Assembly (NCBI RefSeq): GCF_000818395.1 | Contig: NZ_JWJG01000028.1 | Span: 484,853-548,852, forward strand | Direction of reading: 5' to 3' | From: Noviherbaspirillum autotrophicum | GTDB taxonomy: Bacteria > Pseudomonadota > Gammaproteobacteria > Burkholderiales > Burkholderiaceae_D | DNA length: 64,000 bases | In this document: positions 34,808 through 43,999 of the stretch, piece after piece | Position numbering within the stretch: the stretch's first letter is position 1 | How the letters are laid out: each line of letters opens with the position of its first letter | Notes under the pieces: model-generated | The model's input: the letters and a program-made list of their open reading frames with translations, nothing else | What the model was told of the DNA's origin: nothing | Databases searched by the model: none | Position numbers and translations under genes: made by a program

Positions 34808-35008
34808 TCAATGCGCCCCTTTCGCATTATCGATGGAAGAATCGGGAAACTTGGCCAGCCGCTGCTCCAGGCCGGCTGCCATCCGGTCCAGCACGCGCAG
34901 CCGCGAATGCGCCGTATAGTCTTCCAGCAGCTTTGCCTGGGTTGCTTCCCTCAATACCGATATCTCGGCGCGTACTTTATTCAATCTCCACTCGTAATAC
35001 CACTTCAT
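34808..35008 (-). CDS. small charged helical protein, 66 residues
   Basis: The protein reads MKWYYEWRLNKVRAEISVLRE and continues as one long charged helix (DYTAHSRLRVLDRMAAGLEQRL), likely a coiled coil. GTGAGG lies about 7 bp before the ATG at 35008, so this start is well supported. Cytosolic; function unknown. Confidence 0.68.
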   Translation of the reverse strand: MKWYYEWRLNKVRAEISVLREATQAKLLEDYTAHSRLRVLDRMAAGLEQRLAKFPDSSIDNAKGAH

Positions 35009-35167
35009 CACAATCCTCACCTGTCCTCGTAACAAACACTATACAAAGCCTTACATTGGCTATAGACCAACAGGTTGGAAAATTTGTTCCGTACGGAAAA
35101 TAAATTTCGTCGGCGACTAAGATGGGATTTGTAACGGTTGTTGCTTTCACCGATGCGATGATGTATT

Positions 35168-37687
35168 TCAGGCAGCCTCCCGGCGCGCGTCATCGTCCGG
35201 AGCGCCCGTGTCGGTGTCGGCCCGCGCCATGTGCAGGATCGCCTGCCGCACGTCGATCGGCAGCACGAAGCGCGCTTCGCCCGAAGCCTTCTGCAGCGCC
35301 TCGCCGAAGTGGATCTTGCCGTCCTCGCGCAGTTCGGCGCGGCCGTTCTGCGTGAGCGTGTCAATGAAGATGCGGAAGATCGCCTTGTCGAAGAATTCGG
35401 GCGCATTGAATTCGCGCAGCAGCGACAGGCGCTGCGCCTGCAGATGGCACAGCGCTTCCAGCTCGGCCGGCGTGATCACTCCGGAGCCCTTCTGGTGCAG
35501 GGTGGCGAGCGTGATGAAATAGCGGATCAGGGTCGGGCGCAGCGCCTGGCCCAACAGCGCCAGCTGCGCATATTCGTCGCTGAGGATGTCGGGCGCCGCA
35601 TACACGTCGTCGCGCTCGGACCTGACAAGCCATCCCATGTCGGACAACGCGTGCAGGCAGACCCCGATCGCCGCATCGATTTCGTCGTCGCTCCAGCGCA
35701 GGCGCAGCTCGGCGCGCAAGAACGGATACACCGCGTGCGCCAGGCGCAGCAGGTGCTTGTGGTTCAGGGTGCGGTTCTGCGTCAGCAGGCTGGCGATCAG
35801 CGCCGGCAGCGCATACAGGTGCAGGATATTGTTGCGCATGTAGGTCGTCAGCACCGCGTCGTCCGGCGTGAAGTACAGTACGTCGCCCAGCGCATGCGTC
35901 TGGCGCTGCAGCAGCTTGAGCTTTTCGCAATAGGCGATGATGTCCGTGCCCGGCAAGGCGGTGACCTGTACCCGCCCGGCATACGGCGCGGCTTGCGCCA
36001 GCCGGCGGCAGGCGTCGAGCTGGCGCGCCAGCTGCTGGGCGTCGAGCGCATGGCGCGGCGCGGCCAGGAGCACCAGGCTTACCAGGTTGACCGGGTCGAC
36101 CACCGCCGCGGCATTGATGCCGTTGGCGATGCGCGCCTTGAGCTCGTCGATGCCGGCCGCCAGCCACGCCGGGCGCGCGTCTTCGGCGACTTCCTCGGCG
36201 CGCCAGTCCGCATGCTGGGCCGCCAGCACATCGGCCAGCCTGATCGGCTCGCCGAAATTCACGTGCACCTTGCCGAAATTGTGTTTCAGTTCGCGCAGCG
36301 ACGACAGCAGGTCGAACAGCGACTCCTTCTTCTTCGGCCGTCCCATCAGCTCGCCGACGTAGGTGCGGCCCTCGAACAGCTTTTCGTAGCCGATATACAC
36401 CGGCAGGAAAGCAATCGGGCGCGACGAGTCGCGCAAGAAGCTCTGCACCGTCATCGACAGCATGCCGCCCATCGGCGGCAAGAGGCGTCCGGTGCGGCTT
36501 CTGCCGCCCTCGACGAAATACTCGATCGGATAGCCCTTGGCGATCATCATGTGCAGATATTCGTTCAAGACCGCCGCATACAGCTTGTTGCCCTTGAACG
36601 AACGGCGCAGGAAGAACGCGCCGCCGCGCCGCAGGAAGCCACCCAGGAGCGGCAGGTTCAGGTTCACGCCGGCGGCGATGTGCGGCACCATCAGGCCGTG
36701 GTTGAACACCACGTACGACAGCAGCAGGTAATCGATGTGGCTGCGATGGCAGGGCACGTAGATGATTTCATGGTCGACTGCGGCGCTCGTGACGGTGTCG
36801 AAGTTGCTGACCTCGACGCCATCGTACAGCCGCGTCCACAGCCAGGTCAGAAAGCGCCGGAAGATCAGGATCACCGGATACGAATAGTCGGACGCGATTT
36901 CCCACGCATAGCTGCGCGCCTGCGCCTGGGCGCGCCGCAGTACGGCCGGCCCGCCGCCCTGGTCCTGCGCCAGCGCATCGATGGCGGCGCGCACGCGCGG
37001 CGCTTCCAGCAAGCCGCCGAGCTGAGTGCGGCGGTGCGACAGGTCGGGGCCGATGGCGATTTCGCGCTGGTGGCGGAAATGCGCGCGCAACACCCGCGCC
37101 AGCTTGCGCAGCGTGACTTCGCGGTCCCGGTCTTCGTCAGCGATCGCCCGCAGCGACAGCGGCGCGGAAAAGCGCACCAGCGTGTTACGGCCATGCAGCA
37201 GCACCGTGAACAGCCGCCTGAACGCGCGCTGCCGCCCCCAGCTCTCGGCGAAGATCAGCTTCCAGATCGAGTGTTCCTTGTCCGGCGCGCGCCCCCACAG
37301 GATCGACACCGGCACGATCTGCACGTCGAACGTGGGATCGCTGTGGGCGGCCGCCACCAAGCGGCGCATCAGGCTGGAATAGGCCGGCGCACCCCGTGCG
37401 AACAACCACGGGCGCGGGCGCGACAGGAAGAAGAACGAGCGCGAGTCGCGCACGCGGCGCGCCGCCAGCGGCTTGAGTGCCGCAGGCAGGCCGCCGGCAT
37501 CCGTCTCGCGCGACAGCACCAGCAGGTTCGACAGGAAGCGGCGCTGCAGCACGTACACGACCGGCTTGTCGGGATCGAGTTCCAGCGATGCCGGCTCTTG
37601 CGGCAGGACGTGTGTGCGAACCCAGAGATAAAGCAGCTTGCGTGCTGCGTGCAGGAGGGGGCGGTCAATGCCGAGGATATTAAGCAT
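35168..37687 (-). CDS. plsB: glycerol-3-phosphate 1-O-acyltransferase
   Basis: The 839-residue protein has the full PlsB layout. The acyltransferase blocks are HRSHIDYLLLSYV (HX4D, near 313), GGAFFLRRSF (near 355), YFVEGGRSRTG (near 393) and PVYIGYEKL (near 433), followed by a long C-terminal helical region. It acylates glycerol 3-phosphate at position 1 at the inner membrane, the first step of phospholipid synthesis. The length is slightly above the E. coli enzyme. Confidence 0.95.
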   Translation of the reverse strand: MLNILGIDRPLLHAARKLLYLWVRTHVLPQEPASLELDPDKPVVYVLQRRFLSNLLVLSRETDAGGLPAALKPLAARRVRDSRSFFFLSRPRPWLFARGAPAYSSLMRRLVAAAHSDPTFDVQIVPVSILWGRAPDKEHSIWKLIFAESWGRQRAFRRLFTVLLHGRNTLVRFSAPLSLRAIADEDRDREVTLRKLARVLRAHFRHQREIAIGPDLSHRRTQLGGLLEAPRVRAAIDALAQDQGGGPAVLRRAQAQARSYAWEIASDYSYPVILIFRRFLTWLWTRLYDGVEVSNFDTVTSAAVDHEIIYVPCHRSHIDYLLLSYVVFNHGLMVPHIAAGVNLNLPLLGGFLRRGGAFFLRRSFKGNKLYAAVLNEYLHMMIAKGYPIEYFVEGGRSRTGRLLPPMGGMLSMTVQSFLRDSSRPIAFLPVYIGYEKLFEGRTYVGELMGRPKKKESLFDLLSSLRELKHNFGKVHVNFGEPIRLADVLAAQHADWRAEEVAEDARPAWLAAGIDELKARIANGINAAAVVDPVNLVSLVLLAAPRHALDAQQLARQLDACRRLAQAAPYAGRVQVTALPGTDIIAYCEKLKLLQRQTHALGDVLYFTPDDAVLTTYMRNNILHLYALPALIASLLTQNRTLNHKHLLRLAHAVYPFLRAELRLRWSDDEIDAAIGVCLHALSDMGWLVRSERDDVYAAPDILSDEYAQLALLGQALRPTLIRYFITLATLHQKGSGVITPAELEALCHLQAQRLSLLREFNAPEFFDKAIFRIFIDTLTQNGRAELREDGKIHFGEALQKASGEARFVLPIDVRQAILHMARADTDTGAPDDDARREAA

Positions 37688-37874
37688 TCCATTCGGGCAA
37701 GTTTTGGGCCTTCATTCTAGCCGGTTTGACTGCGCGAAATGGCGAAAACGCTCCCGGTAACTGTAGAGCTTTACCTCTGAAAAATGGATCGGTGCCCGCC
37801 GCCAGTCCTTCATGCGTGCGATGCGCAGCCCGTTCGCGGGCAGGGGACGCACGGCGCTGTCGGCACGCATGCCG

Positions 37875-38552
37875 TTAGCCTTCCGGCAGCATCTCCTGCT
37901 GCGCGCCGTGGCCGCTGCGCGGCGCCGGATGCGCCACCAGTTGCTCGGCCGGATAGCGTTCGAAAAAGCGTGCTGCATCCTGCGTGTCGCAGGTCAGCCA
38001 GGCGTCATACTGGTCCGGCCGCAGGATGACGAGCATGCGCTTTTCATCGCCGGGTTTGTGGAACCGCTGCATCAGCGGATGGCCGTCGGCATTGATCGTC
38101 AACATGGAAAACGACAGCAGCGCCAGCCCGCCGTCCTGCGCCGGGCGATATTCCCAGATGCCGGCGATGCCGAGCGGGCCGCCCTCGGCGTCGGCGATCT
38201 CGTAGCGTTCAGCCTTGCCCGATTCATAGGAGGGTTCGTAAAAGGAGGCGACCGGCACGATGCAGAATTGCTGGTGCTTGTAGGCATGACGAAATGCGGG
38301 CTTGCTCGCCACCGTTTCCGTGCGGGCGTTGTAGGTCTGGCGCGCCAGCTTCAGGTCGGCCCAGTGCGGCACCAGGCCGAACATGCCGAGCGCGCAGGCG
38401 CGGTCGCCGGCCACGGCATCGGCGCGCGGCAAGCGGATCAGCGGCGCCATGGATGCCGGAAAAGCTTCAGCCTTGTATGCCGAATCCGGCGGCGCCACGC
38501 CGAAATGCTGTTGCAGCTGATCCCGCGTGGAAGGACGGTAATTGGCGCACAT
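37875..38552 (-). CDS. SOS-response-associated peptidase (HMCES/YedK family)
   Basis: The 225-residue protein begins MCANYRPS, where Cys2 forms the thiazolidine crosslink to abasic sites after removal of Met. Conserved NARTETVASKPAFR near 86, RCIVPVASFYEP-like IVPVASFYEPSYE near 112, and MLVILRPDQYDAWL near 190 follow. It protects abasic sites in single-stranded DNA. The start at 38552 is fixed by the need for Cys at position 2. Confidence 0.92.
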   Translation of the reverse strand: MCANYRPSTRDQLQQHFGVAPPDSAYKAEAFPASMAPLIRLPRADAVAGDRACALGMFGLVPHWADLKLARQTYNARTETVASKPAFRHAYKHQQFCIVPVASFYEPSYESGKAERYEIADAEGGPLGIAGIWEYRPAQDGGLALLSFSMLTINADGHPLMQRFHKPGDEKRMLVILRPDQYDAWLTCDTQDAARFFERYPAEQLVAHPAPRSGHGAQQEMLPEG

Positions 38553-38598
38553 GGCTATGTCTGGATAGTGCAAGGGGCAAGGCAAGGAAAGTGGGCGT

Positions 38599-38633
38599 CG
38601 GGATGCGTTGGCGGGTAATGCCGACGCATCCCG
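38599..38633 (-). terminator. strong hairpin after the aldehyde dehydrogenase gene
   Basis: CGGGATGCGTTGGC (38599-38612) pairs with GCCGACGCATCCCG (38620-38633) over 14 bp with one G-T wobble and a 7-nt loop, 11 bp past the dehydrogenase stop. The downstream T content is low, so termination may be Rho-assisted. Confidence 0.6.
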
Positions 38634-38643
38634 AGTGCAGCAA

Positions 38644-40122
38644 TCACACCATCGGCAGCCGCAGCGTGTCGGTCACGCTGCGAATCATGCGGCGCTTGGC
38701 CTTGGTAAAGGGCGGAAAGAACATCTTGACGAGCATGAGCGGCGTTGAGCGCAGCACCGCGCGCTCATGCGAGAACGCCATGAAGCCGTAGTGGCCGTGC
38801 GCGCTGCCGATGCCGGAATTGTTGACGCCGCCGAACGGCAGCGCGCCATGGGCGAAGTGCATCACGCAATGATTCACGCAGGCGCCGCCGGAGGTGGTGC
38901 GTGCCAGCACCAGGTCGATTTCCTGTTGCTTGCGGCTCCAGATGTACAGCGCCAGCGGCTTGGGGCGGGCATTGATATCGGCGATCACCTGGTCGAGCTG
39001 GGCATAGCCGAGGATCGGCAGCACTGGCCCGAAAATTTCCTCTTCCATGATGTGCGAATCCATCGGCACGTGGTCGAGCAGGGTGGGCGCGACGTAGCAT
39101 TGCGCCACATCGATTTCGCCGCCGGCCTCGACCTGTGCGCCGCGCGCAGTTGCATCCGACAGCAGGGCGGCGACGCGCTGGGTGTGGCGTTGGTTGACGA
39201 TGCGCGTGAAGTCCGGGCTGCGCTTTTGCTCTCCCGCGCTCGCGCCGTAACGCTGCTGCAGCACCTTGCGGCACTGCGCGACAAAGGCTTCCTTGACCGA
39301 GTCATGCACGTACACATAGTCGGGAGCGATGCAGGTCTGGCCGGCGTTGAGGAACTTGCCCCACATGAGCGTTTCCGCCGCCAGCTTCAGGTCAGCGTGC
39401 TCGGTGACGATGGTCGGCGACTTGCCGCCAAGTTCGAGCGTCACGCTCGTCAAGTTTTTCGCAGCCGCGGCCATCACGACTTTTCCGATGGCTGGCGAGC
39501 CGGTGAAGAAGATATGGTCGAACGGCAGCGCCAGCAGCGCCTGCGACGTGGCGGGTCCGCCCTCGAACAGCGCCACTTCGCAGGCCGGGAAAACCTCGGC
39601 GATGATGCGCGCCATGAGCGCCGACACGGCCGGCGTCATTTCGGATGGCTTGATGATGGCCGTGTTGCCGGCGGCCAGCGCCGACACCAGCGGGCCGAAG
39701 CACAGGGAGAGCGGATAGTTCCACGGCGCGACGATCAATACCCGGCCGCGCGGCTGGTACTGCATCCAGGCCGAAGTGCCGAGCATGGTGGACGTCGGCC
39801 AGACGCGCTTCGGTTTCATCCAGCGCTTGACGCGGCCGATCGCGTGGCGCATCTCGTCCATCACCGGCAGCAGTTCGGACGCCTCGACCTCGGACGGCGA
39901 CTTGCGGTAATCCTGCATGAACGCTTCATAAAATTCCTCGCGCCGCGCCATCATGGCGCTGCGCAGCTTCTTGATGCGCGCAATGCGTTCGGCGGCGGTG
40001 GATTGGCGCCAGCGCAATGCCGTCTCCAGCTGGCTGTCGAACACCGCACCAATCTGTGCGGGGTCGCTTTCGGCCAGCGGCGGGACCGGGACAAGGGGCT
40101 GGCTGGAGAGGTTCATGCTCAT
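38644..40122 (-). CDS. aldehyde dehydrogenase, coniferyl-aldehyde-dehydrogenase-like
   Basis: The 492-residue NAD(P)-dependent enzyme has the ALDH motifs: PWNYPL near 140, FTGSPAIGK near 222, catalytic Glu in LELGGKSP near 245, catalytic Cys in NAGQTCIAPDY near 279, and NEEIFGP-like EEEIFGPVLP near 374. Lack of an N-terminal extension and the Phe-rich C-terminus (SHERAVLRS) place it in the class 3-like group that oxidises aromatic or fatty aldehydes such as coniferyl aldehyde. The start is taken as ATG 40122, 7 bp after GGAG; ATG 40125 is possible. Confidence 0.9.
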   Translation of the reverse strand: MSMNLSSQPLVPVPPLAESDPAQIGAVFDSQLETALRWRQSTAAERIARIKKLRSAMMARREEFYEAFMQDYRKSPSEVEASELLPVMDEMRHAIGRVKRWMKPKRVWPTSTMLGTSAWMQYQPRGRVLIVAPWNYPLSLCFGPLVSALAAGNTAIIKPSEMTPAVSALMARIIAEVFPACEVALFEGGPATSQALLALPFDHIFFTGSPAIGKVVMAAAAKNLTSVTLELGGKSPTIVTEHADLKLAAETLMWGKFLNAGQTCIAPDYVYVHDSVKEAFVAQCRKVLQQRYGASAGEQKRSPDFTRIVNQRHTQRVAALLSDATARGAQVEAGGEIDVAQCYVAPTLLDHVPMDSHIMEEEIFGPVLPILGYAQLDQVIADINARPKPLALYIWSRKQQEIDLVLARTTSGGACVNHCVMHFAHGALPFGGVNNSGIGSAHGHYGFMAFSHERAVLRSTPLMLVKMFFPPFTKAKRRMIRSVTDTLRLPMV

Positions 40123-40390
40123 CATCGTGCTCCATAAGAAAATGGGGCTGGTTGTCGCTAGCCCATTGAGGGGGGATGGCTGCAGTGTCGCGTTCGTTTC
40201 GTACGAATCTTCCATACTGCCGGCGCGCGCGGCTTGCGATTTCTCAAGTGGCCAATCGCAAAATACGCATGCAAATTTGCTGGGCCGCTACGTTGCAACG
40301 GAGATGCCCGGCATGACGGCCAGGAATAGGATGGTAATCAGCGCAGCATCGGCACGCAACAGAGCAACATTGACCCGGGAAGCCGTGCCG

Positions 40391-42136
40391 TCACGGCACC
40401 GTCTCCCCTTCCAGCGCCGCAATCTGTCGCTCGCGCTCGCGCTGGATCAGGTAGGCGGCGGCGCCTTCGGAGATGCCCAGCGTCTGCAGCACGAAGGACG
40501 ACAATTGCAGGCTCGACTCCAGCGTTTCCGGGATGACGACGGTGGCGCCGGCCTGCTTCAATGCGCGCGCATGCTTTTCGTCGCGCGAGCGGGCAAAGAT
40601 TTGCACGTGCGGCAATTCGCGCCGGATGCCGCGCACCGCGTTGAGCGCGGAGGCGGGATGGTCCATGGTCAGGACGATCGCCGGCGCGAGATCGGCATGC
40701 GCCTTGCGCAACAGTTCGGCACGCGCGGCGTCGCCGAAGTAAATCGGGAATCCTGCCGCGCGCAGGCGCGCGACCAGCCGCGCGTCGTTTTCAAAGGCGA
40801 TATACGGAATCTTTTGCGCGCTCAGCAGCTGCGCCAGCATCTGGCCGACGCGGCCGAAACCGGCGATGATGACCCGCCCGCCGGCCGCATCGGGCACCGC
40901 TTCACCTAACGCCTGCTCATGGTGGCGCTGTTCCCAGTGCTCGCCGATGGTGTGGCCGATGCGCGCGGCCAGCGGCGTCAGGAACATGCTCAGGCTGACC
41001 ACCAGCATGATGAACTGCCCGACCGGCGGCGCCACCAGATGCGTGGTCATGGCATAGCCGACCACGATGAACGCGAACTCGCCGCCTTGTCCCAGCAGCA
41101 GGCCGCCTTCGAAGGCGCGCGCCCAGCCAAAGCCGCCGATGCGAAACAGCGCGGCCAGCACGCATGCCTTGATGGCGAACAGGCCGATCACCGACAGCGG
41201 AAGCCACAGCGGCGAGGCGATCACTTCGCGCACATCGATGGCCATGCCGACCGACATGAAGAACAGCCCCATCAACAGGCCGCGGAACGGCTCGATCGTG
41301 ATTTCGACCTCGTGCTTGAATTCGGTTTCGGCCAGCAGCAGCCCGGCCAGGAAGGCACCCAGCGCCATCGACAGGCCGGCCGAGGCGGTCAGGCTGGCGA
41401 TGCCCAGCGTGCTCAGCAGCGTGAGCGCCATGAATACGTCCGGCTGGCGCTGCCGGGCAAACGAGCGGAACAGCGGGCGGATCACGCGCCGGCCGATCAG
41501 GTAGATGAGCACGATGGCGCCGATCGACTTGGCTACGGTGACGGTCACCAGCGACGCCAGACCTTCGCTTTGCCCGCTCGTGAGCACGCCGATCAGGATC
41601 AGCAGCGGCACCACCGCCAGGTCCTGCATCATCAGGATCGAAAAGCCGGCCTGGCCGAGCGGCGAACTCATCGAGCGCTGTTCCGCCATCAATTGCATCA
41701 CGACTGCAGTCGACGACAGCGACAGCACGAAGCCGAGCACCAGCGCCGCTTCCAGCGAGTTGCCGAAGAAATAGGCAATGCAGCCGATGATCACGGCGGA
41801 CAGGCAGACCTGGGCGGTGCCGGCGCCGAAGACCCAGCGGCGCAGCGTCCACAGGCGTTCGGCCGACAGTTCGAGTCCGATCATGAACATCAGGAACAGC
41901 ACGCCCAGTTCGGCCAGTGCCTCGACGCCTTCCACGCGCGAGACGGTCAGATAGCCGAGCCAGGGCACCGCCTTGGCCCACAGGCCGAGTCCGAACGGGC
42001 CGAGCAGTGCGCCCACTGCCAGAAATCCGAGCACCTGGTTGACGCGCCAGCGCTGCAAAAGCGGAATGAGGATGCCGGCGAGCGAAAGGAACAGGAGCGT
42101 TTCGCGCAAATAGGGTAGGGCGTGTTGTTCTTGCAC
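40391..42136 (-). CDS. CPA2-family cation/proton antiporter with TrkA-N domain (Kef-like)
   Basis: The 581-residue protein has about 12 membrane helices (1-385), with VLGFLAVGALLGPFGLG near 35 and ALVLGFVLSLSSTAVVMQLM near 131 typical of Kef/Na-H exchangers. A cytosolic TrkA-N (RCK) domain follows: GGRVIIAGFGRVGQ near 420 (Rossmann) and FGDAARAELLRKA near 466. Such proteins exchange K+ or Na+ for H+ and are often gated by glutathione adducts or nucleotides. GTG 42136 is the likely start; no strong ribosome site is seen. Confidence 0.9.
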   Translation of the reverse strand: MQEQHALPYLRETLLFLSLAGILIPLLQRWRVNQVLGFLAVGALLGPFGLGLWAKAVPWLGYLTVSRVEGVEALAELGVLFLMFMIGLELSAERLWTLRRWVFGAGTAQVCLSAVIIGCIAYFFGNSLEAALVLGFVLSLSSTAVVMQLMAEQRSMSSPLGQAGFSILMMQDLAVVPLLILIGVLTSGQSEGLASLVTVTVAKSIGAIVLIYLIGRRVIRPLFRSFARQRQPDVFMALTLLSTLGIASLTASAGLSMALGAFLAGLLLAETEFKHEVEITIEPFRGLLMGLFFMSVGMAIDVREVIASPLWLPLSVIGLFAIKACVLAALFRIGGFGWARAFEGGLLLGQGGEFAFIVVGYAMTTHLVAPPVGQFIMLVVSLSMFLTPLAARIGHTIGEHWEQRHHEQALGEAVPDAAGGRVIIAGFGRVGQMLAQLLSAQKIPYIAFENDARLVARLRAAGFPIYFGDAARAELLRKAHADLAPAIVLTMDHPASALNAVRGIRRELPHVQIFARSRDEKHARALKQAGATVVIPETLESSLQLSSFVLQTLGISEGAAAYLIQRERERQIAALEGETVP

Positions 42137-42253
42137 GGTTGACTGACGGATGAGTGGGCCGCTGCGCCGGGCATACCCGGCACAGTCCGACGTGCATTTT
42201 ATAACGCCCGTCCCGCCATGCGCGCTGCGCTTGATGCCGGATAAGAGGTGTTT

Positions 42254-43078
42254 TCAGTGCGGCTTGGGCTGGGGGATCGCCTCGGTCCAGATCGCGATGT
42301 CGCGTTCCGACATGTTCCCAAGCGGGGTGGCCCGCCCATCCTGCAAGCCGTCCTGCCCGACATCGTTGAGGTACTGCTCGCGCGACAGCAGCGTGCCCAG
42401 GCAGATGTCGTGCTGCGGCGGCGCGCTGTGGGTTTCGCGGCGCAGGCGCTCGATCAGCTCGTCCATGATCGCCGCCGGCACCAGCGCGCGCTGCGCCGGA
42501 TAGACGAAACCGAACAGGGCCAGGTGGACGAGCAGGATGCGCCAGTGCGGCTCGAAGCGGCGGAACAGGCGCTGCCAGTCGAGCTGGGCGCCGCGCGCGC
42601 GCAGCAGGTGCAGGATGTCGGCGCCATCGAACCGTTCGCGCTCCATGATGAAGGCCTTGGACCAGATCATTTCCTCGGCCGGGCAGATGCGCATCGGCAG
42701 GCCCAACACCTCTTCGTCGCTGGCATGCTCGAACCACGCGTCGTCGACTTCCGCGACGGCGTTGCCCGAGCTGAAGATCAGGTCGATATAGACGCCGTTG
42801 GCATGCACCTTCGCCAGCCAGTGGGGAAACGGCAGCTCGGTTTCATAGCCGACCTGGCGCAGCGCTTCGCTGACCGCCGGCAGGTCGCGGCGGCGAATGA
42901 AGATGTCGAGATCCCTGGTGTGGCGGTTGACCCCGGTATAGCGGTGCAGCGCGTAGGCGCCGCCAACCAGAAACGGGATCGTCGAGGCATTCAGCGTTTC
43001 CAGGACATGGCGGTAAAACGCTGCCGTATCGGCGACGGGTTCGTCACCGGGCCGTGATGGCGAAATGGCGCTTTCCAT
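42254..43078 (-). CDS. nucleotidyltransferase-fold protein
   Basis: The 274-residue protein has a nucleotidyltransferase motif PFLVGGAYALHRYTG near 35, then TRDLDIFIRR near 53 (D-x-D metal site), and YIDLIFSSG near 97. This resembles the AbiEii/MNT-like or nucleotidyltransferase-2 families. The C-terminal 150 residues are helical and of unknown role. No toxin partner lies next to it. Substrate unknown. Confidence 0.75.
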   Translation of the reverse strand: MESAISPSRPGDEPVADTAAFYRHVLETLNASTIPFLVGGAYALHRYTGVNRHTRDLDIFIRRRDLPAVSEALRQVGYETELPFPHWLAKVHANGVYIDLIFSSGNAVAEVDDAWFEHASDEEVLGLPMRICPAEEMIWSKAFIMERERFDGADILHLLRARGAQLDWQRLFRRFEPHWRILLVHLALFGFVYPAQRALVPAAIMDELIERLRRETHSAPPQHDICLGTLLSREQYLNDVGQDGLQDGRATPLGNMSERDIAIWTEAIPQPKPH

Positions 43079-43227
43079 ATCGAACCCCCAAGGACATGAC
43101 AGAAGGAATCAGCAAAACTTATGCCACACAGTCACGGTCATTAGAGGATGGGTTGGACAGGCTGGTGCGCCTGTCAGCCATTCGTGGGCGGTTCCTGGCA
43201 AAACATTTTCCCGACGAGGAGCATATC

Positions 43228-43980
43228 GTGATCTCACAAGAATCGATTCGTTTTGCAGCCGTGGGCGATCTGCATTGCAGAAAAGAATCGGCAGGCAGCC
43301 TGCGCAATTTGTTTACCCAAGCGGCCGAAGCGGCCGATGCATTATTGCTGTGCGGCGATTTGACCGATTATGGCTTGCCCGAAGAAACGCATGTGCTGGT
43401 GGAAGAAATGGCAGCGGCCAGGATTCCGATCGTTGCCGTGCTGGGCAATCATGATTTCGAATCCGGCAGGCAGGAAGAGGTGCAGCGCATCCTGATCGAC
43501 GCCGGGGTGCGCGTGCTCGACGGCGAGGCGTGCGAGATCCACGGCGTGGGCATCGTCGGCGTCAAGGGATTCGCCGGCGGATACGGGCGCGGCACGCTTG
43601 GCCCATGGGGGGAAGGCGCAATCAAGCAGTTCGTCAACGAAGCGCTGCACGAAGCGCTGAAGCTGGAATCGGCGCTGGCCAAGCTGCGCACCAGCCAGCG
43701 CATCGCGATGTTGCACTATTCGCCGATCGAAGCGACGGTCAAGGGCGAGCCGGTGGAAATCTATGCCTTCCTCGGCACCAGCCGGCTGGAGGAACCCCTG
43801 ATCCGCTATCCGGTGAACGCCGTCTTCCACGGCCATGCGCACCGTGGCACGCCGGAGGGAAAAACAGTCAATAACATTCCCGTCTATAACGTTGCCAAGC
43901 CGCTGCTGCAGCGCAGCTTCCCCGATCGGCCGCCATTCCGGATTATAGAAATTCCAAAAACCGAGGCCGGCACCGTGTAA
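43228..43980 (+). CDS. calcineurin-like metallophosphoesterase
   Basis: The 250-residue protein has the dinuclear-metal motifs in order: GDLHC near 13, GDLTDYG near 43, GNHDFESG near 74, and HGHAHRGTPEG near 210. It should hydrolyse a phospho-ester, probably of a nucleotide or similar. GTG at 43228 is chosen because GAGGAG lies 6 bp upstream and the metal motif follows at once, as in relatives; an ATG at 43096 in the same frame is possible. It is divergent from the nucleotidyltransferase gene. Confidence 0.85.
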   Translation: MISQESIRFAAVGDLHCRKESAGSLRNLFTQAAEAADALLLCGDLTDYGLPEETHVLVEEMAAARIPIVAVLGNHDFESGRQEEVQRILIDAGVRVLDGEACEIHGVGIVGVKGFAGGYGRGTLGPWGEGAIKQFVNEALHEALKLESALAKLRTSQRIAMLHYSPIEATVKGEPVEIYAFLGTSRLEEPLIRYPVNAVFHGHAHRGTPEGKTVNNIPVYNVAKPLLQRSFPDRPPFRIIEIPKTEAGTV

Positions 43981-43999
43981 GTTTGACTCGTGAAGTTTG

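Noticed and set aside
35231-37720. Very long plus-strand ORF opposite plsB
   Set aside because: Arg/Gln-rich shadow reading of the GC-rich complement; plsB motifs on the other strand are unambiguous.
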